Origin: Serinus canaria
Taxonomy: Eukaryota; Chordata; Aves; Passeriformes; Fringillidae
Assembly: GCF_022539315.1 (NCBI RefSeq)
Contig: NC_066317.1
Location: 43,122,435-43,186,434, forward strand
DNA: 64,000 bases
Direction: 5' to 3'
Shown: positions 39,561-51,557 of the stretch, piece after piece
Position numbering within the stretch: position 1 is the first letter of the stretch
Layout of the letters: every line of letters begins with the position of its first letter
The notes under the pieces: generated by a model
Seen by the model: the letters and a program-made list of their open reading frames with translations, nothing else
The model's database searches: none
Told to the model about the DNA's origin: nothing
Translations under genes and position numbers: made by a program

Positions 39561-40369
39561 GCAGTACTGGGGGGATTCTCACTTTCAGTTAGATTTCTAG
39601 ATCTAGCCTTCATTTTGTTTATATCAGCCACTTTCTATTTCAGCTTTTTTTTCTCAAAAACTCACCACAAGCTTTATTAATGAATCACCTTTGTATATGG
39701 TAGCAGTATCAGGAGTAGAAATATTGACTTAGAACCACTGGTTTAGCCTTTCTTTTTTTACAGTTTTTCCTTTTTTCTTTTTCTTTTCCCATAAAAACCT
39801 TTAAAGAGTCCTATGATCTTACTGAAGTAATTTATCCTTTGTGCTTAGTCTTGTCATGATCCTTTTGATTCCATCCTTAGAAGTTTCTTTCAAATGCATT
39901 CTTATGGTATTATTCATTCCTAGTTGGTCTGCTTATTCTGAACAAAAACACTAGGACAGAACACCCAGCCTTGTAAAGTGTGATGCAAGGCATGAATTTA
40001 TAGAAAGCGAAACAAAGGAGAAGAAAATGAAGCACAGCTTTTCATTTATCTCACATAGTCCAGTAAGTGTGTCAAAGAAAAATGAAGTTTTGCTTTCTTT
40101 TTCTTCAAATAGATTCCTTGAGAGAACCCAGGGACTCAATTTGAATGAGATTTTTTTACAGCTTAGCACAGAAGTATTTTTAAAGGAAACCTTGTATAGA
40201 TAGGTATTTATGAGAGGAAAAAAAAATGGTTTGGCACTTAATAGGTTTCTACCTTAAAAAGATGGGAAGAAAGAAGGGGCAGTTTCTATAACAGAGGTAA
40301 GGTATCTTATTAAGGTATCTTATTTCTGTTGAGGGATGCTAATTAGAGCCTGCAGCTGAGGTACCCTCT

Positions 40370-40923
40370 CTTCGTGGTTTCACCCCAGCTGACAACTCAG
40401 TCCCATGGAGCCACTGACTCACTCTGCCACTGGTGGGATAAGGAAAAATCAGAAAATTTTAAAAAAGAGAAAATTCATGAGTGGAGCTAAAGATAGTTTA
40501 ATGCATAAAGCAAAGCTGTGCACAAATGCAAAGCAAAACAAGGAATTTATTCACTGCTTCCCATGGGCAGGGAGGTGTTCAGCCATCTCCAGGGCAGCAG
40601 GCCCTCATTGTGCAAATGGTGACTTGGGAGCACAAATGCCATCTCTCCAAATATCCCCCTTTCCTCCTTTCTCCAGTTGTAGGTGCTGAGCATGATCCCT
40701 TTGGTTAGTGACAGTCAACAGTCCTGGATGTGTCTCCTCACAGATCCTTGTGCCCCCCAGTGTCCACATGGGTGGGGTGGTGGGCACAAAAGGCCTTGAC
40801 TGTAAGAGCTGCTCAGTAATAATGGAAACATCTCTGTGTTATCAACAGCACAAATCTGAGATGCAGCCCCCACATCAATGAGTATGAAGAAAATTAACTC
40901 TACCCCAGACAAAAGGAGCACCA
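40370..40923 (-). mobile_element. solo LTR of a known avian endogenous retrovirus type
   Basis: The block matches, on the minus strand, a common avian LTR type. Its start, read as the plus-strand right end, is AACTCTACCCCAGACAAAA..., followed by ACATCTCTGTGTTATCAACA, AAAAGGCCTTGACTGTAAGAGCTGCTCAG, CTTCCCATGGGCAGGGAGG and GCAAAACAAGGAATTTATTC. It ends at CGTGGTTTCACCCCAGCTGACAACT on the left. AATAAA for its own polyadenylation lies at 40546-40551 (plus-strand TTTATT). The TATA region near 40690 has decayed. No internal gag or pol lies beside it, so it is a solo LTR. Open frames on both strands between 40405 and 40990 fall inside it and are not genes. The recognition rests on memory of this family, and the ends are accurate only to a few bases. 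Confidence 0.85.
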
Positions 40924-42658
40924 TCCCCACTGATGTGCTGCAGTTTGCTGGCAGTGCAGGTGGAAGGGCAGCTGCTTGTTTAGCCCACATTATTATCTAA
41001 AAGGGCAAATTGTGTTAGTAGGATACATGCATGGTACACAAGTACTGGGATGGCAGAGAAGGTAGTAAAAATTCTTATTTCCTTCAGGGGAGTATATGCA
41101 ACAAAAAATAGGGTGTATGTCACAAAAAGAAGGTAATTGTCTTGCTACTTTGATCTGTGTAAACTCTGTGCCAACCTCTGAAATACGGATGTGTAGTGTT
41201 CATCTATAACCATTCACAACGTTTATCGCATAGCATAATGGTTACAAAAGATATTGGAAGATTTTATGTATAGTTCTTTGGTTTAGGTTCATTTGTTTGG
41301 GGTTTCTTTAAGGTTTTTCATTGTGCTTTGGAGAGACTTCTATCCATGAAACAGATTTCCCACACCTGCAGAAAGAAAATGGAACGTGCTAAGAAAGCTG
41401 TCAGCACTTCTGTCTGCGTGGCTTTCATGGCTAATTGCCATTTCTTTTAGTACTTGTAATGAAACTGGGGACCATTAATGTGCTTGGAAGGAAACTCTAA
41501 AGGTCAAATTTCATCCTCTGTTCTGATCAGTTACAAGTGCAGTGGAGTTCTGGAGTGTTTCCTCTTTTAGATGAAATTTGGCCCAAAGTATGATGGAAGG
41601 TAATTTTGAATGTATATAACCAACAGCTGAGACTCAACCTTTTAAAATATAGAAACATAGGTTTGATTTTCATCAAAGTCTACTGCAATGTATTTCACTC
41701 TAGATCAATTCAGACCAGCAAGAATGCCAAATGAAAAGAATAGCCACAACATATCTGTCAAGTGACAAATGAAAAGCAGAGAACCTGTTTTTCAAAAGGT
41801 GAAAGTTTATTGGCTGTGGATATGGTATCTGAATAAAAGCATGGAAATGCTTATATCGGAGCACATTTCCCCAGGATTCTGTCCCAAATCATGCTACATG
41901 CTTGAATGGAGAAATTATTTGAGCCTGTTTGTATTGCATTTACTTCAGCCTACCCTTGTCTTCAGTCTAAACTTTCCAAGTGCTGTGACAATAGAAAAGG
42001 TAACAGTGTTCAAGTAATACTTGGAATTCTTAAAATAAATTTCAGTTTTCCCAGACCAAAGTTGTGCCTAAATATTTTGATAAACCACATTATTTTCCCG
42101 AGTGTTATGTTGAAAGGCAAAGAAGCAAAGGGTAAAATTGAAGTTGAGTAGGGATCCACAAAAAAAGCCAAAGGATGCTCAGTCTTGGGAATATGTAGTT
42201 GTACATAAATTGATGAGAACTTACACAGTTACCATGGTCAGGAGGCAGGAAAGTCTAACACAAGAGCAGGCATCATTGCTGCTGATTCAGTCATGGGGTA
42301 TCAAGCTCAAGATGTAAGTCAGTGTGTCTCAATTATTTAGTGAGGTCAAATAAATGTTTCTAGTACTCCTTACCTTTCCTGTCAGATGTTGTTTCTAGGT
42401 TTTTCCAGATAAACTTTTTTTCTTTAAACATTGTAATGGACCATTTCTTATTTACTATTATCTAAAATATCTAAACAATATTACTTTATCCATACATGTC
42501 TTGCATTTTCAGTGTACATTTGACTTCAGAATACATGGCTGTCGTATAGTGAATATTTTGTGCGTCATTTGCATATAAATTTTTATGGGTCCTGTTTAAT
42601 ACACACTGCAAGGAAAAAATACATGCAGTTAACCAAAAGAAATTCAGATTTCTTTTCT
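40924..42658. other. AT-rich non-coding DNA, nothing recognised
   Basis: Only short, random-looking open frames (83 codons or fewer) and no recognised repeat. Confidence 0.5.

Positions 42659-42686
<28 letters not shown>
42659..42686. repeat. (TA)14 microsatellite
   Basis: An uninterrupted run of 14 TA units, preceded by TTTTCT and followed by ATTATAAAT. Perfect TA arrays of this length are typically variable between individuals. Confidence 0.97.
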
Positions 42687-42690
<4 letters not shown>

Positions 42691-42879
42691 TAAATGGAAG
42701 TTAATTGGTCATTAGACTTTATACCACTGTCCTTTTAAAATGCCCTGTTAAAATTTGCAGAATGAATTTGGGCTATGGAGTACATAGTACTTGCTTCCTC
42801 ATTTTAGATGATAGGTCCAGGTTATTATGGAAGCATGTTTCTGGTATTTAGCATATAAGCCCTGAATTTACAAGTAGAA

Positions 42880-42886
<7 letters not shown>

Positions 42887-42913
<27 letters not shown>

Positions 42914-42925
42914 CTGTGTGTGTGT
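42887..42925. repeat. (TG)n microsatellite with one interruption
   Basis: About 19 TG units with a single TC interruption near 42913, preceded by TATATA. It lies about 200 bases after a (TA) array. Alternating TG sequences can adopt Z-DNA. Confidence 0.97.
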
Positions 42926-43418
42926 ATACACTTGTATGTGTGTCTAGGAATATTGGGAATTAATTCTCTTTAAATGCAAAAATTAGAAACTATCCTGATT
43001 ATCATGAGTACAAGTAAATAAAAGCAGTGATGAAAAATAAATCACACTTCCAGAGAGGCACATTGGTGATATGTGCATTTTACCCTGAAAATCCAAAGCA
43101 GGCTTTTTTTTACATCCTCATTATTTAAGGTGTGAATAACATAAATTCACATTTCTTGAGTTGAGAGCTGTGCTATGCAGCCTGTTATCAAGCAATATTT
43201 TTTTTGCCCTAAATTGGTATTCCCAGTCCCTTCAATGACCTGGGAAGGTTTTATTATTGATAAAGCAATCTTTTTGTGTGTCTTGGAAGTACCCAGTTTT
43301 GCTATTTAATTATCTTCTAATTAAAATACTGATTAAAAGACTTTATTTGATTACACAGAGATGGTAAAAAGTCTATGTTGTAGATTTAAAAAGTCGGTCA
43401 GATGTAAGTATCATTTAA

Positions 43419-43437
43419 TTTTTTTTTTTTTTTTTTT
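43419..43437. repeat. poly(T), 19 bases
   Basis: An uninterrupted run of 19 T followed by GAAAATCAG. No polyadenylation signal at the expected place on the minus strand suggests a retrocopy. Confidence 0.9.
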
Positions 43438-43640
43438 GAAAATCAGAAAATAAAAGGAAGGGCTCTGAAGTGTAGCATAAGTTCAGTAATGACAGCCCGA
43501 ATATGTATCAAACTTACAAGGCAACCAATATTTTTTAGGCTTACCTTTGAGATTGCTTCAGGAATAGGAAAATGTAATTAGCAGGCCCAGGTTCTGGTGA
43601 TGGACTGTCACTGGAGAATGCAGCCTTATTTTTAATCACA

Positions 43641-43664
43641 ATGTATATATACATATATATACAT
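43641..43664. repeat. near-palindromic TA-rich motif
   Basis: The bases ATGTATATATACATATATATACAT form a nearly self-complementary alternating tract that could extrude as a small cruciform. It is probably a decayed (TA) microsatellite. Confidence 0.75.
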
Positions 43665-46076
43665 TTTCAGGTTGTTTGTGTCCCGACCTCCCCATTCCTT
43701 CTATTGCAACTGAATGTCCAGCAGGACCAGGGATACAAAAAGAAATATTTTGTGGGGTTTTTGTGTTTGTTTGTTTGTTTTTGGATGTGCTTCTTTCTGG
43801 TTGCCACAAGCCAGGCAAAGACATATATAAAATTTATCCTTTATCTCAGAGAATGTTGCAGCTGCATTGCTAGTGAGATTAATATTTTCTATATTAATTA
43901 AAGGTTAGTACTTCCTAGTACGTTTGGCACAAAAAAGGAATTAAATACAATACTGGATCTTTTCACTAGTTTGACTTTTTTACTGTGGAGTTATCCTCCC
44001 TCTGTTGCTGTCTGTGTTGAGAAGCTGATCTACATCTGTGTTCACATCAGGGGCATTCATTATTTGAAAACACAAAGGAGGTAGGTGTCAGGTTTTGCCA
44101 GATACTATTATGATGTTGCACACCCTGATGAGCCCAAAAGACAAATAAATAAGACAGGAAGGAATCTAAAAATGTTGATGTTGTTAATATATGCAAAATA
44201 GTTTTTGTTTATTAATGGAGAGTAAATAGGTTACCTGTGTCCTGGCTGAGTCTCTGCAGTATCTAAGAATACATATTGAAAACTCTTGAAATGTAAAAGA
44301 CTAGACTAGGACAGGAGATCTAGTGCTAATCATGCTTTCACTTGTGGGTGGAATTGGTTAGTGCTCCTTACCTGTGCTAAAATGAGTAAAATGAATGTTC
44401 ATTTGTGACTTCAATGATACCACATAGATGGCTGATGTCTGAAGAGGTGGCCTATACAATTTAACAGATCTAGTGTTTTATGGGGGCATCTTTTTCCTAA
44501 CTGATACACTGGTAGATGGCTTAAAACCACTTTTATCTGGCAGTGTTATTTTTTTTATCTGACATGACTATGAATTGATGTAATAATACTTTCTCTTGAA
44601 TAAAAGGCAGATTTCATTCAGTTAGAATGTAAGTTGGAGGTCTTTTTTCTTTTAACACCACAAAAAAATCCTGTTTTCTCCACAAAATAACACATTTTGA
44701 AGACATGAAGCTCATCTCTGTGTGGAAAAAGAAGAAACAGGAGAGATCCATGAGGTGAGCTTAGTTTAAGGTGTATGTTTAGGGATGGAAGTAAGGAGAA
44801 AAGTTGACTTTATTACAGCACAATAATGTGCTGTACAATGTGTGCATAAGGCTTTTTTAAGGCAACTTGTGCAAAAAGAAGCCTAATTATGGTATTTAAA
44901 AATACCAACTTACTCAAGAAGCAGAACTAGAATAGTTTCACAGTTCATTTTGATTTGTGCTATTCAGTATCACAGGAAGAATGCTTGCAGCCATTTTAGA
45001 TTTATCTGTAGTCTGGAATAGTCACAGTGTGATGATGAGACACACTTTTTTTTTGAGATTAAAGCCTATTAACATGGCACATGTGAAGAAATGGCTATCC
45101 CTAACTGATGGTATCAGCTTTAACTTATCAAGAGACAAAATCTCTTCTGCAAGGATTTTGTATCTCTGTACTGGGGTTGGGTTAAAGGAAAAGGAAACAC
45201 ATAAGTAAAATGAAAGGCTTTTATATGCTCTCTTTCATTTTTCTGTCTTCTTTCAAAATTATATCTTTGGGTTTTCAGTCTTCTTTTATGTGCATTCCAG
45301 TGAAAATTGTGGTTGTTTAGTCATCTGTGTGTTTACTTTTCCTTCAGTCTGAGATTGTAAATTGACAATAAAATTATTGTAAGCCAATTTTAAACAGGAT
45401 TTATGCAGCAATTGGTGTTTGGAGATGGCAAAGAAAATTGAGCTGTAATCTTGGAGGAGACAGTGGAACGTGAAGGGAATTATGTTTACATGGATCATAA
45501 GGGGAGAGCTGACTGTGGTTGTTGCAGTAGAGGTCTGTAGTGGGTCTGCTCATGACTGCTGAAAAAGAGCTAAAGAACCAAATTTGAGGTAGTCCAAGTC
45601 TAAGGTCTTCCCTTGTCTCCAAATAAGATGGAAGAAAAAATACATTTTCATGATGTTTGGTGCTGTGACTTACCTGTAGATTAAGATAGTTACCAGCAGA
45701 CTGTGAAATACCATATTTTGTGAATGATAGCACAGAAAGATTTTGATCATGGTTCCTTGGGGAAATATTTCCTATGGGAGATTCTGGCTGCAGTGAAATG
45801 GAAATAGTGGCTAATTTGGGACTGATTTCAGAAAAACTATGGTCTTTAAAAGTATTAATTAGTGGTGATATTATCAAAAAACTCTTTTTTTCATTGATTG
45901 TTTTATAAATTATCTTCTAACATTGATCTGTCTCCACCTTTGATTACCATTGATCCAACATGCTGCTGCATGATAGGTAAAGATAAAAATAATAATATTT
46001 TTAATAAATTACAAAACTTTTTTTCTAATTTTCTTTTTATCATTATTTTATTACAATAATGAAAATTATTAGGTAG

Positions 46077-46100
46077 GAAGTGTAGGCAATCCTACACTTC
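46077..46100. repeat. perfect 10-bp inverted repeat
   Basis: GAAGTGTAGG at 46077-46086, loop CAAT, then CCTACACTTC at 46091-46100, an exact reverse complement. It could form a short stable hairpin. There is no flanking evidence for a small RNA, because the stem does not extend beyond 10 bp. Confidence 0.85.
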
Positions 46101-49100
46101 TACAGTCAGCTTCATTATCATATTTAGTACTCTTAATAACTGGTGAAGTGAGTGAACATTCTCCAACAGCTTGCAGTATGCAGGCTATTTGGAGAAATAC
46201 TGATTTGAAATCTGCATCAAATCTTAGTTAAGGAGTGGAAACAGTGTTTAAAAGCATGATAGAAGTATATCCTAATAATGAAACACATGCCAACTAGCAA
46301 TTCATGTTGTCCAGGAAAACTAGGAATTTTGGAACATGCTACTTCTAATTAGAAATTAACCTTCTAGTCTATATTAATTAATTTTATTACAGAAAAGCTG
46401 AGACATTTCTTCTTTTGACTGTTTTGTTTCAGAGTCTTCAGATGAAATTTTGAGTTTAATTACTGACTTAATTAAAAAAATGAGAAGTCTACTATATGCA
46501 GTTTCTGTCAAACTCTTGAAAATCATGTAATGTGGTCTCAGTGTCTAAAGTTTGTGAATAAAAACTCTTGACATTTTTTCCCTTAAGACTGAAGAAACTA
46601 AATCCTATTCTTTTTTCCATATATATTTGAGTTTTTAAATAAAGTAAATGCATTACTTTATGATAACATAATTGAGTTACACAAATATTGAGAAATTTCT
46701 GCACTAAAAATTGTGTCAGTCATCAGCCAGTCGTTCTTCAGGGAAAATCAGCAATAAATTTAGCAGCTTTTGAAAAGGTTAATGGAATCATAAATTGGAA
46801 GGGTAAAGAAAGGAGGGAATTCAAAAGTGACCAGAAAGTTCACAAAGGGATTGGTTACAGGTAAAAGGGAAGACTTCTGCAGTTCTTGTATGCATTTGTG
46901 TTCTGTGTGTGCACATTCATGCACACTTACGCTTCTAGTGATGTCTTAAATTTGTGACCTCTTGCAAGTTTATATTTTTCTAAATCTTTTTAATTTTTTG
47001 CTTCATGTTTTCCTGTGGGTAGAGGGAGTATTCTAATATGACTAGGCAATAGTAGCTGAGTGCTACTGTGATGCAATGTGAGTTCTTAAAACTAATTTGA
47101 AATATGAGCTTCATCTTAGACTGTACGTGCTAGAGGGAAAGTAAAGCTGTACTTGCCAGGGTAAGTTAAGATCACCCTGCTTAGGATAAAGAATTTCTAG
47201 AGAATTGAAATTAGACTAGTCAGATAAGCTTCAGAAAAACCACACATTTCAAAAATGCTATTTTTACCTAATAACTACTGATGCATTGTGCTGTGTAAAG
47301 TGGCTTGTCTCAATGCCTTCATCAGCTATCTTCCAAAATTCTTTAATTTTAATTTTTTTTCTTTAATAAAAAGTAATTGCTTATACACCTTTTAAGTATT
47401 GCATTGTACCTACTGTTATGGTTGTTTTAGTTACTTCTTTGTGTCCTCCTGAAGAGCAGTGAACTGGATTCACACAATCTGCATGTCTTCTCATTTCAGC
47501 ATATCCTGTCCTGGCATTGATCCCAATGTCATTAATCTTTAAAACTTCATAAGTGTCTTTTTCTGTAGGAGTGTAAATCACTTCTGTTTAATATGAATCT
47601 TAACTAAGGCATTGGAGCATTAGGAAGCTTCTAAGAGGTAATGCATAAATTGGACCAATTGAAGGCAATTTATAAACCAAATGTCACTCTGAAATTATAA
47701 GCACAATTTTAACACAATGACCACTCTAATATATGAAATTCAGAGTGAGAACATAAAGATACTTGTCTTTTAGAAACATGAACTTTCTGACTTTTTTCGA
47801 TTTTTATTAGTAACTTATGATTTCATAGGAAATCTGTCGTGGAAGATCAGGGAAAGAACTTTGGAAATCTAAAGCTGGTCGGCCATAAGATATGATTAAT
47901 TAGTATTGGATCTCAAAAGATATGACTCAAGTAATATTGACATTACATAATTGTTTTTTCTTTGTTCATGCCACTGCTTTGAGTGTAACATGCAGATTCC
48001 TGGAAACTAAAAGCATTAGATTTTATAAATGCACTCATAAACTTGGAAATGGCTTGCAGGTGTCAGCCAACCTCAACTATAAGTGGACGTGGATAAAAAA
48101 TTCCATCAGTTAGGAAGCAACCTAAATGGAACATATTTTGAGAATTCTTCTAATTCTTAAATTATTACACTTGCACAAGTGAATGAACTGTGAGAGCACT
48201 TTAAATCTTTGCTGTATACTTAGAAGCCATTTCTATCAAAAAGAGTTACATATGGTTTGAGTGCAAATGTTATCTGAGACACCTATGACTAAAAGTTGAG
48301 AAGTCATTAGAACTGTTCTCTTTTCCAACTTGTCTTGACAGCAACTTGTGTGTAATGTTTTATATTTTTTGTACACTCATTATCATTTTTCCCCACTGAA
48401 AATTGCCTTCTTCTAGTCATGTAATGCATATATGATTACCTGGCATCTGAAGCCTAGAATTCTTATTCAGAGAAAGAAAGAGAATTGATTTGAAGTAACT
48501 TAGAGGCACCGAAGTTCTTTGCATGACCAAAATTTAATTGCTCAGATTAATGTGCATTAGTAAAGGCACAACGAAGATTTCTTAAACCTTTTTGGAAAAA
48601 ATCTGCTTGGCTGAATAATAAGTTCCTGCAGCTTTTCATAGGTTGTTAATGTCTTGCTCAGGTGAAATTTTGAGATAGCTCTTTTTCCCAGTAAATTAAA
48701 GTTTTTCCCATGTGAATCAAAGTTTCTTTTTTAAAGTGTAGGAGTCTTGTTTAAGAAGTGTGGAGAGCATTAAGGAACAACATTAATAAAGTTATTCAGA
48801 ACCAGGTATCTCTGCCCTGCAGAGTAAACATTTCTAAATTCTTCGACACGTAATAATTTTTCTCCCCTCTCTTCTCTCCCCCAAATCTTTGACAAAACTT
48901 TCATCTTGTCTATTATTGTTTTAAAAGCCTCATGAACAGCCATGATTTCAGCCCTGAGTTATGTTGTCCTTTCTACCTTGTAGAAACAGGGTGCTATCTT
49001 TTTCTTCATAGTTAATAATTAATTTTTCTTCATTCTCCAGACTTCTCTACCCACCAACCTTTTTTACTGTGTCTCATTTAATTTTACATTAAATCCATTC

Positions 49101-49997
49101 AAAATGAAATACTTTTTAGCTTCGTCTAGTCATCAACCTGTATACTTGTGTTCCACCTTCACATCCTAGTAATACCAGTTTGGGTGCCTCATATTCTGTT
49201 TGTGACTGTTTTGGTTTGGTTGTTAATTTTTTTTTTTAATTGTTGTTTTGGCATACAGAATTCTGTTTTGGTTCATTCCTATACTGTTCTTGTTTTAAAA
49301 GTTTGTTTTTTTCATTTTTTCCAAAATAAATGCCATAATAATTAATTGAATACAGTTTGTGTCCCTGTACATTGTATCTTTTCTGTTGTTGTAAGTTTGC
49401 AAGTTCTTTAAAATATACAGAGTTTGTTTGTCACTGCTGTAAGTGAAATTTCAGACACTTGTAGTCAAGATAATAATGAACACCAATTTTCTACCATGGA
49501 ATGGGACTAGGAATATTTTTTTCTTGCAGAGAACACTGACAGATGTTTGGGAACACAAGTAAGATACAAAGATCTTGTGAAGCAAAGTGTCTATGTCCAA
49601 AATATGAATAAAAATGCCTTTCTTTTTAAACAAGGCACTCAGTGAAATAATTTCTTGGAATTAGTAAATTTTGCGAGATAATAAAGCTAGAAACTGAAAC
49701 TAGACTAATAAATTTGAGATGAAATTGAAGTGACAATGTATTTTGCTTTATTGAGATGGAGACATGTTGGAGAGACATACTTTGAGCATTAGGCAGTGCG
49801 TAATTTGAGATCTGTACAAACTGGAAGCATTATTTAATATGTACTTTAAGGTTTTAGTCACATTGTGAAAATGGAATAAACTTTAAATTTTGTGGTTAGG
49901 ATCAATACTATTCACACAGATAACAAATACTAAACTGTAATGAAAGGAGCTGATAATCTTGGGTTGGAGTGTACAGGGAGGTTTTGAAGTGAGGGAA

Positions 49998-50027
49998 AAG
50001 GGGGGTTTATATATTTACCCCCCCCTT
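49998..50027. repeat. G6/C8 hairpin motif
   Basis: AAGGGGGG at 49998-50005 and CCCCCCTT at 50020-50027 are complementary, separated by a TTTATATATTTACC spacer. A G run and a C run this close together stand out in such AT-rich DNA. Confidence 0.8.
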
Positions 50028-51557
50028 ATTTGAATTATAGTAATTATGGTGACAAAAACTCACATTCTCTTACAGAATGAGACTTTATAAGGAAATAAAG
50101 TAAAATCTTTTCACTTATCTGCTTTAATAGTCATATTTACTTTCACCCCCAATAAATTGTCTCACTGAATGGAATTTGCTTTTTTGGCTCTTTTTGTAGG
50201 CAGATTGCAAGTCAGTTAGTGTAAGGAAATGTTCTATATATGTTCTCTATTCCTAAGGTATCATCAAACAGAAGGTTCCCTAGGACATCTATGAAAATAC
50301 TGTAAAATCTCAGAAAATCTTTGGTTAGTCACTTTGATATATACAGACTACCATTTACTTTTTTTTTATCTTTACTTAAGTGCCATTCCTTCAGGATATA
50401 AGTTTCTACGGTTTTTATAGTTTTAAATTATCATACATTTGTCCAATTATGTGTTCCAACTTCTATTGGGTAACTGTTATAGTGTGTTTCATCTGGGTGA
50501 AATCATATTTGATTCTGTAAATAATACTCCAGGTTTTACTTAGCAGGTTATGAGAAGATTTTCTAGCTTTGTTTGTTTGTTTGTTTGTTTTTAAGGAGGT
50601 AAATATTTTCTGAATAGAAACATTGAAAGATTGACATGAAGATATGTTTGAAATTGTTAACCTTTTGAACCTCATCTAATTCCAGATACCTGGACTTCAA
50701 GTCCATCTGGAAAACATACAAGTAGTTTTGTATATCTGCATGCATTTTTAATTGGATGAAGAGATGCCTGACCATTTAAAATAATTTGCAGCTAGATGTA
50801 GTTTATTGTTGTAATTTAGCTGGAACACTTCTTAATAATATTAAAAGTAATAAATTTTGCAAAATGAGCTAAAATTTCTAAAAGATCCTTAAGTAATGAG
50901 TGTTCATTAATATTTGGTCCAGCAGCAGAAAGAGTGAGGTTTTCAGAATTTGAAGAGAGATGCCTTTTTTTCAGGTCCTTCAAGTGCTATGTTTTTTGAA
51001 ATAGTTTAGTGATATAATGAAACACAGAAGAAACAATACTTTTGCAAACTGTTAGTCCTGTTAGAATAAAGACTCAGCTCTCCAACTGGGCAAATCTTTG
51101 CATGAGCAGTACTGAAGTTATGAACAGGAAGATATCTAATAAAAGTATTTTCTGAAAGGAAAATCGATAAAAAGGGAAAAAAAAGTGCAAATATGTTTTA
51201 TATCCTCCAGCTCATTTATTTAACCTTACCTTATTACCCTTTTGCTCATTAGTGCCAGTCTGGTAGCTTCTGATAGCCTTTTAATTTAAACAGTCACAGA
51301 TTTTAAAGCTCCAATAAAGTCAGTGATATGTGGTGATACCTAACTGTTACTGTTCCTGAATTTCTAATATGCACTTAACTACACTGACAGGGATTATTTT
51401 TCTAAATATTTTGATATCTCTGAAATATCTTTTTGGTTTTTTACCTCAGTAACCCAGAGTCTCAAATAAATATTGTCAAAACTTTTTATTTATTTTTTCA
51501 GAAATTGGAATTCAGATTTTTTTTTATGCCAGGGTTTAATTTTTTTTTTTTGCTATC

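Larger units (their letters stand above)
43665..51557. other. AT-rich non-coding DNA, nothing recognised
   Basis: About 8 kb with two hairpin motifs and T tracts. A 158-codon minus-strand open frame at 45401-45877 is the longest here but has no domain, membrane segment or splice borders that I can support. No CR1 or LTR copy is convincing. Confidence 0.5.

Noticed and set aside
40405..40990. Several open frames of 60-94 codons on both strands
   Set aside because: They lie inside the solo LTR, which is not expected to code for protein here.
45401..45877. 158-codon minus-strand open frame
   Set aside because: No domain, repeat, signal or splice borders recognised. A few frames of this length are expected in 64 kb on two strands.
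46785..46830. GAATCATAAATTGGAAGGG, similar to the start of a minus-strand CR1
   Set aside because: The resemblance ends after about 20 bases and nothing CR1-like follows.
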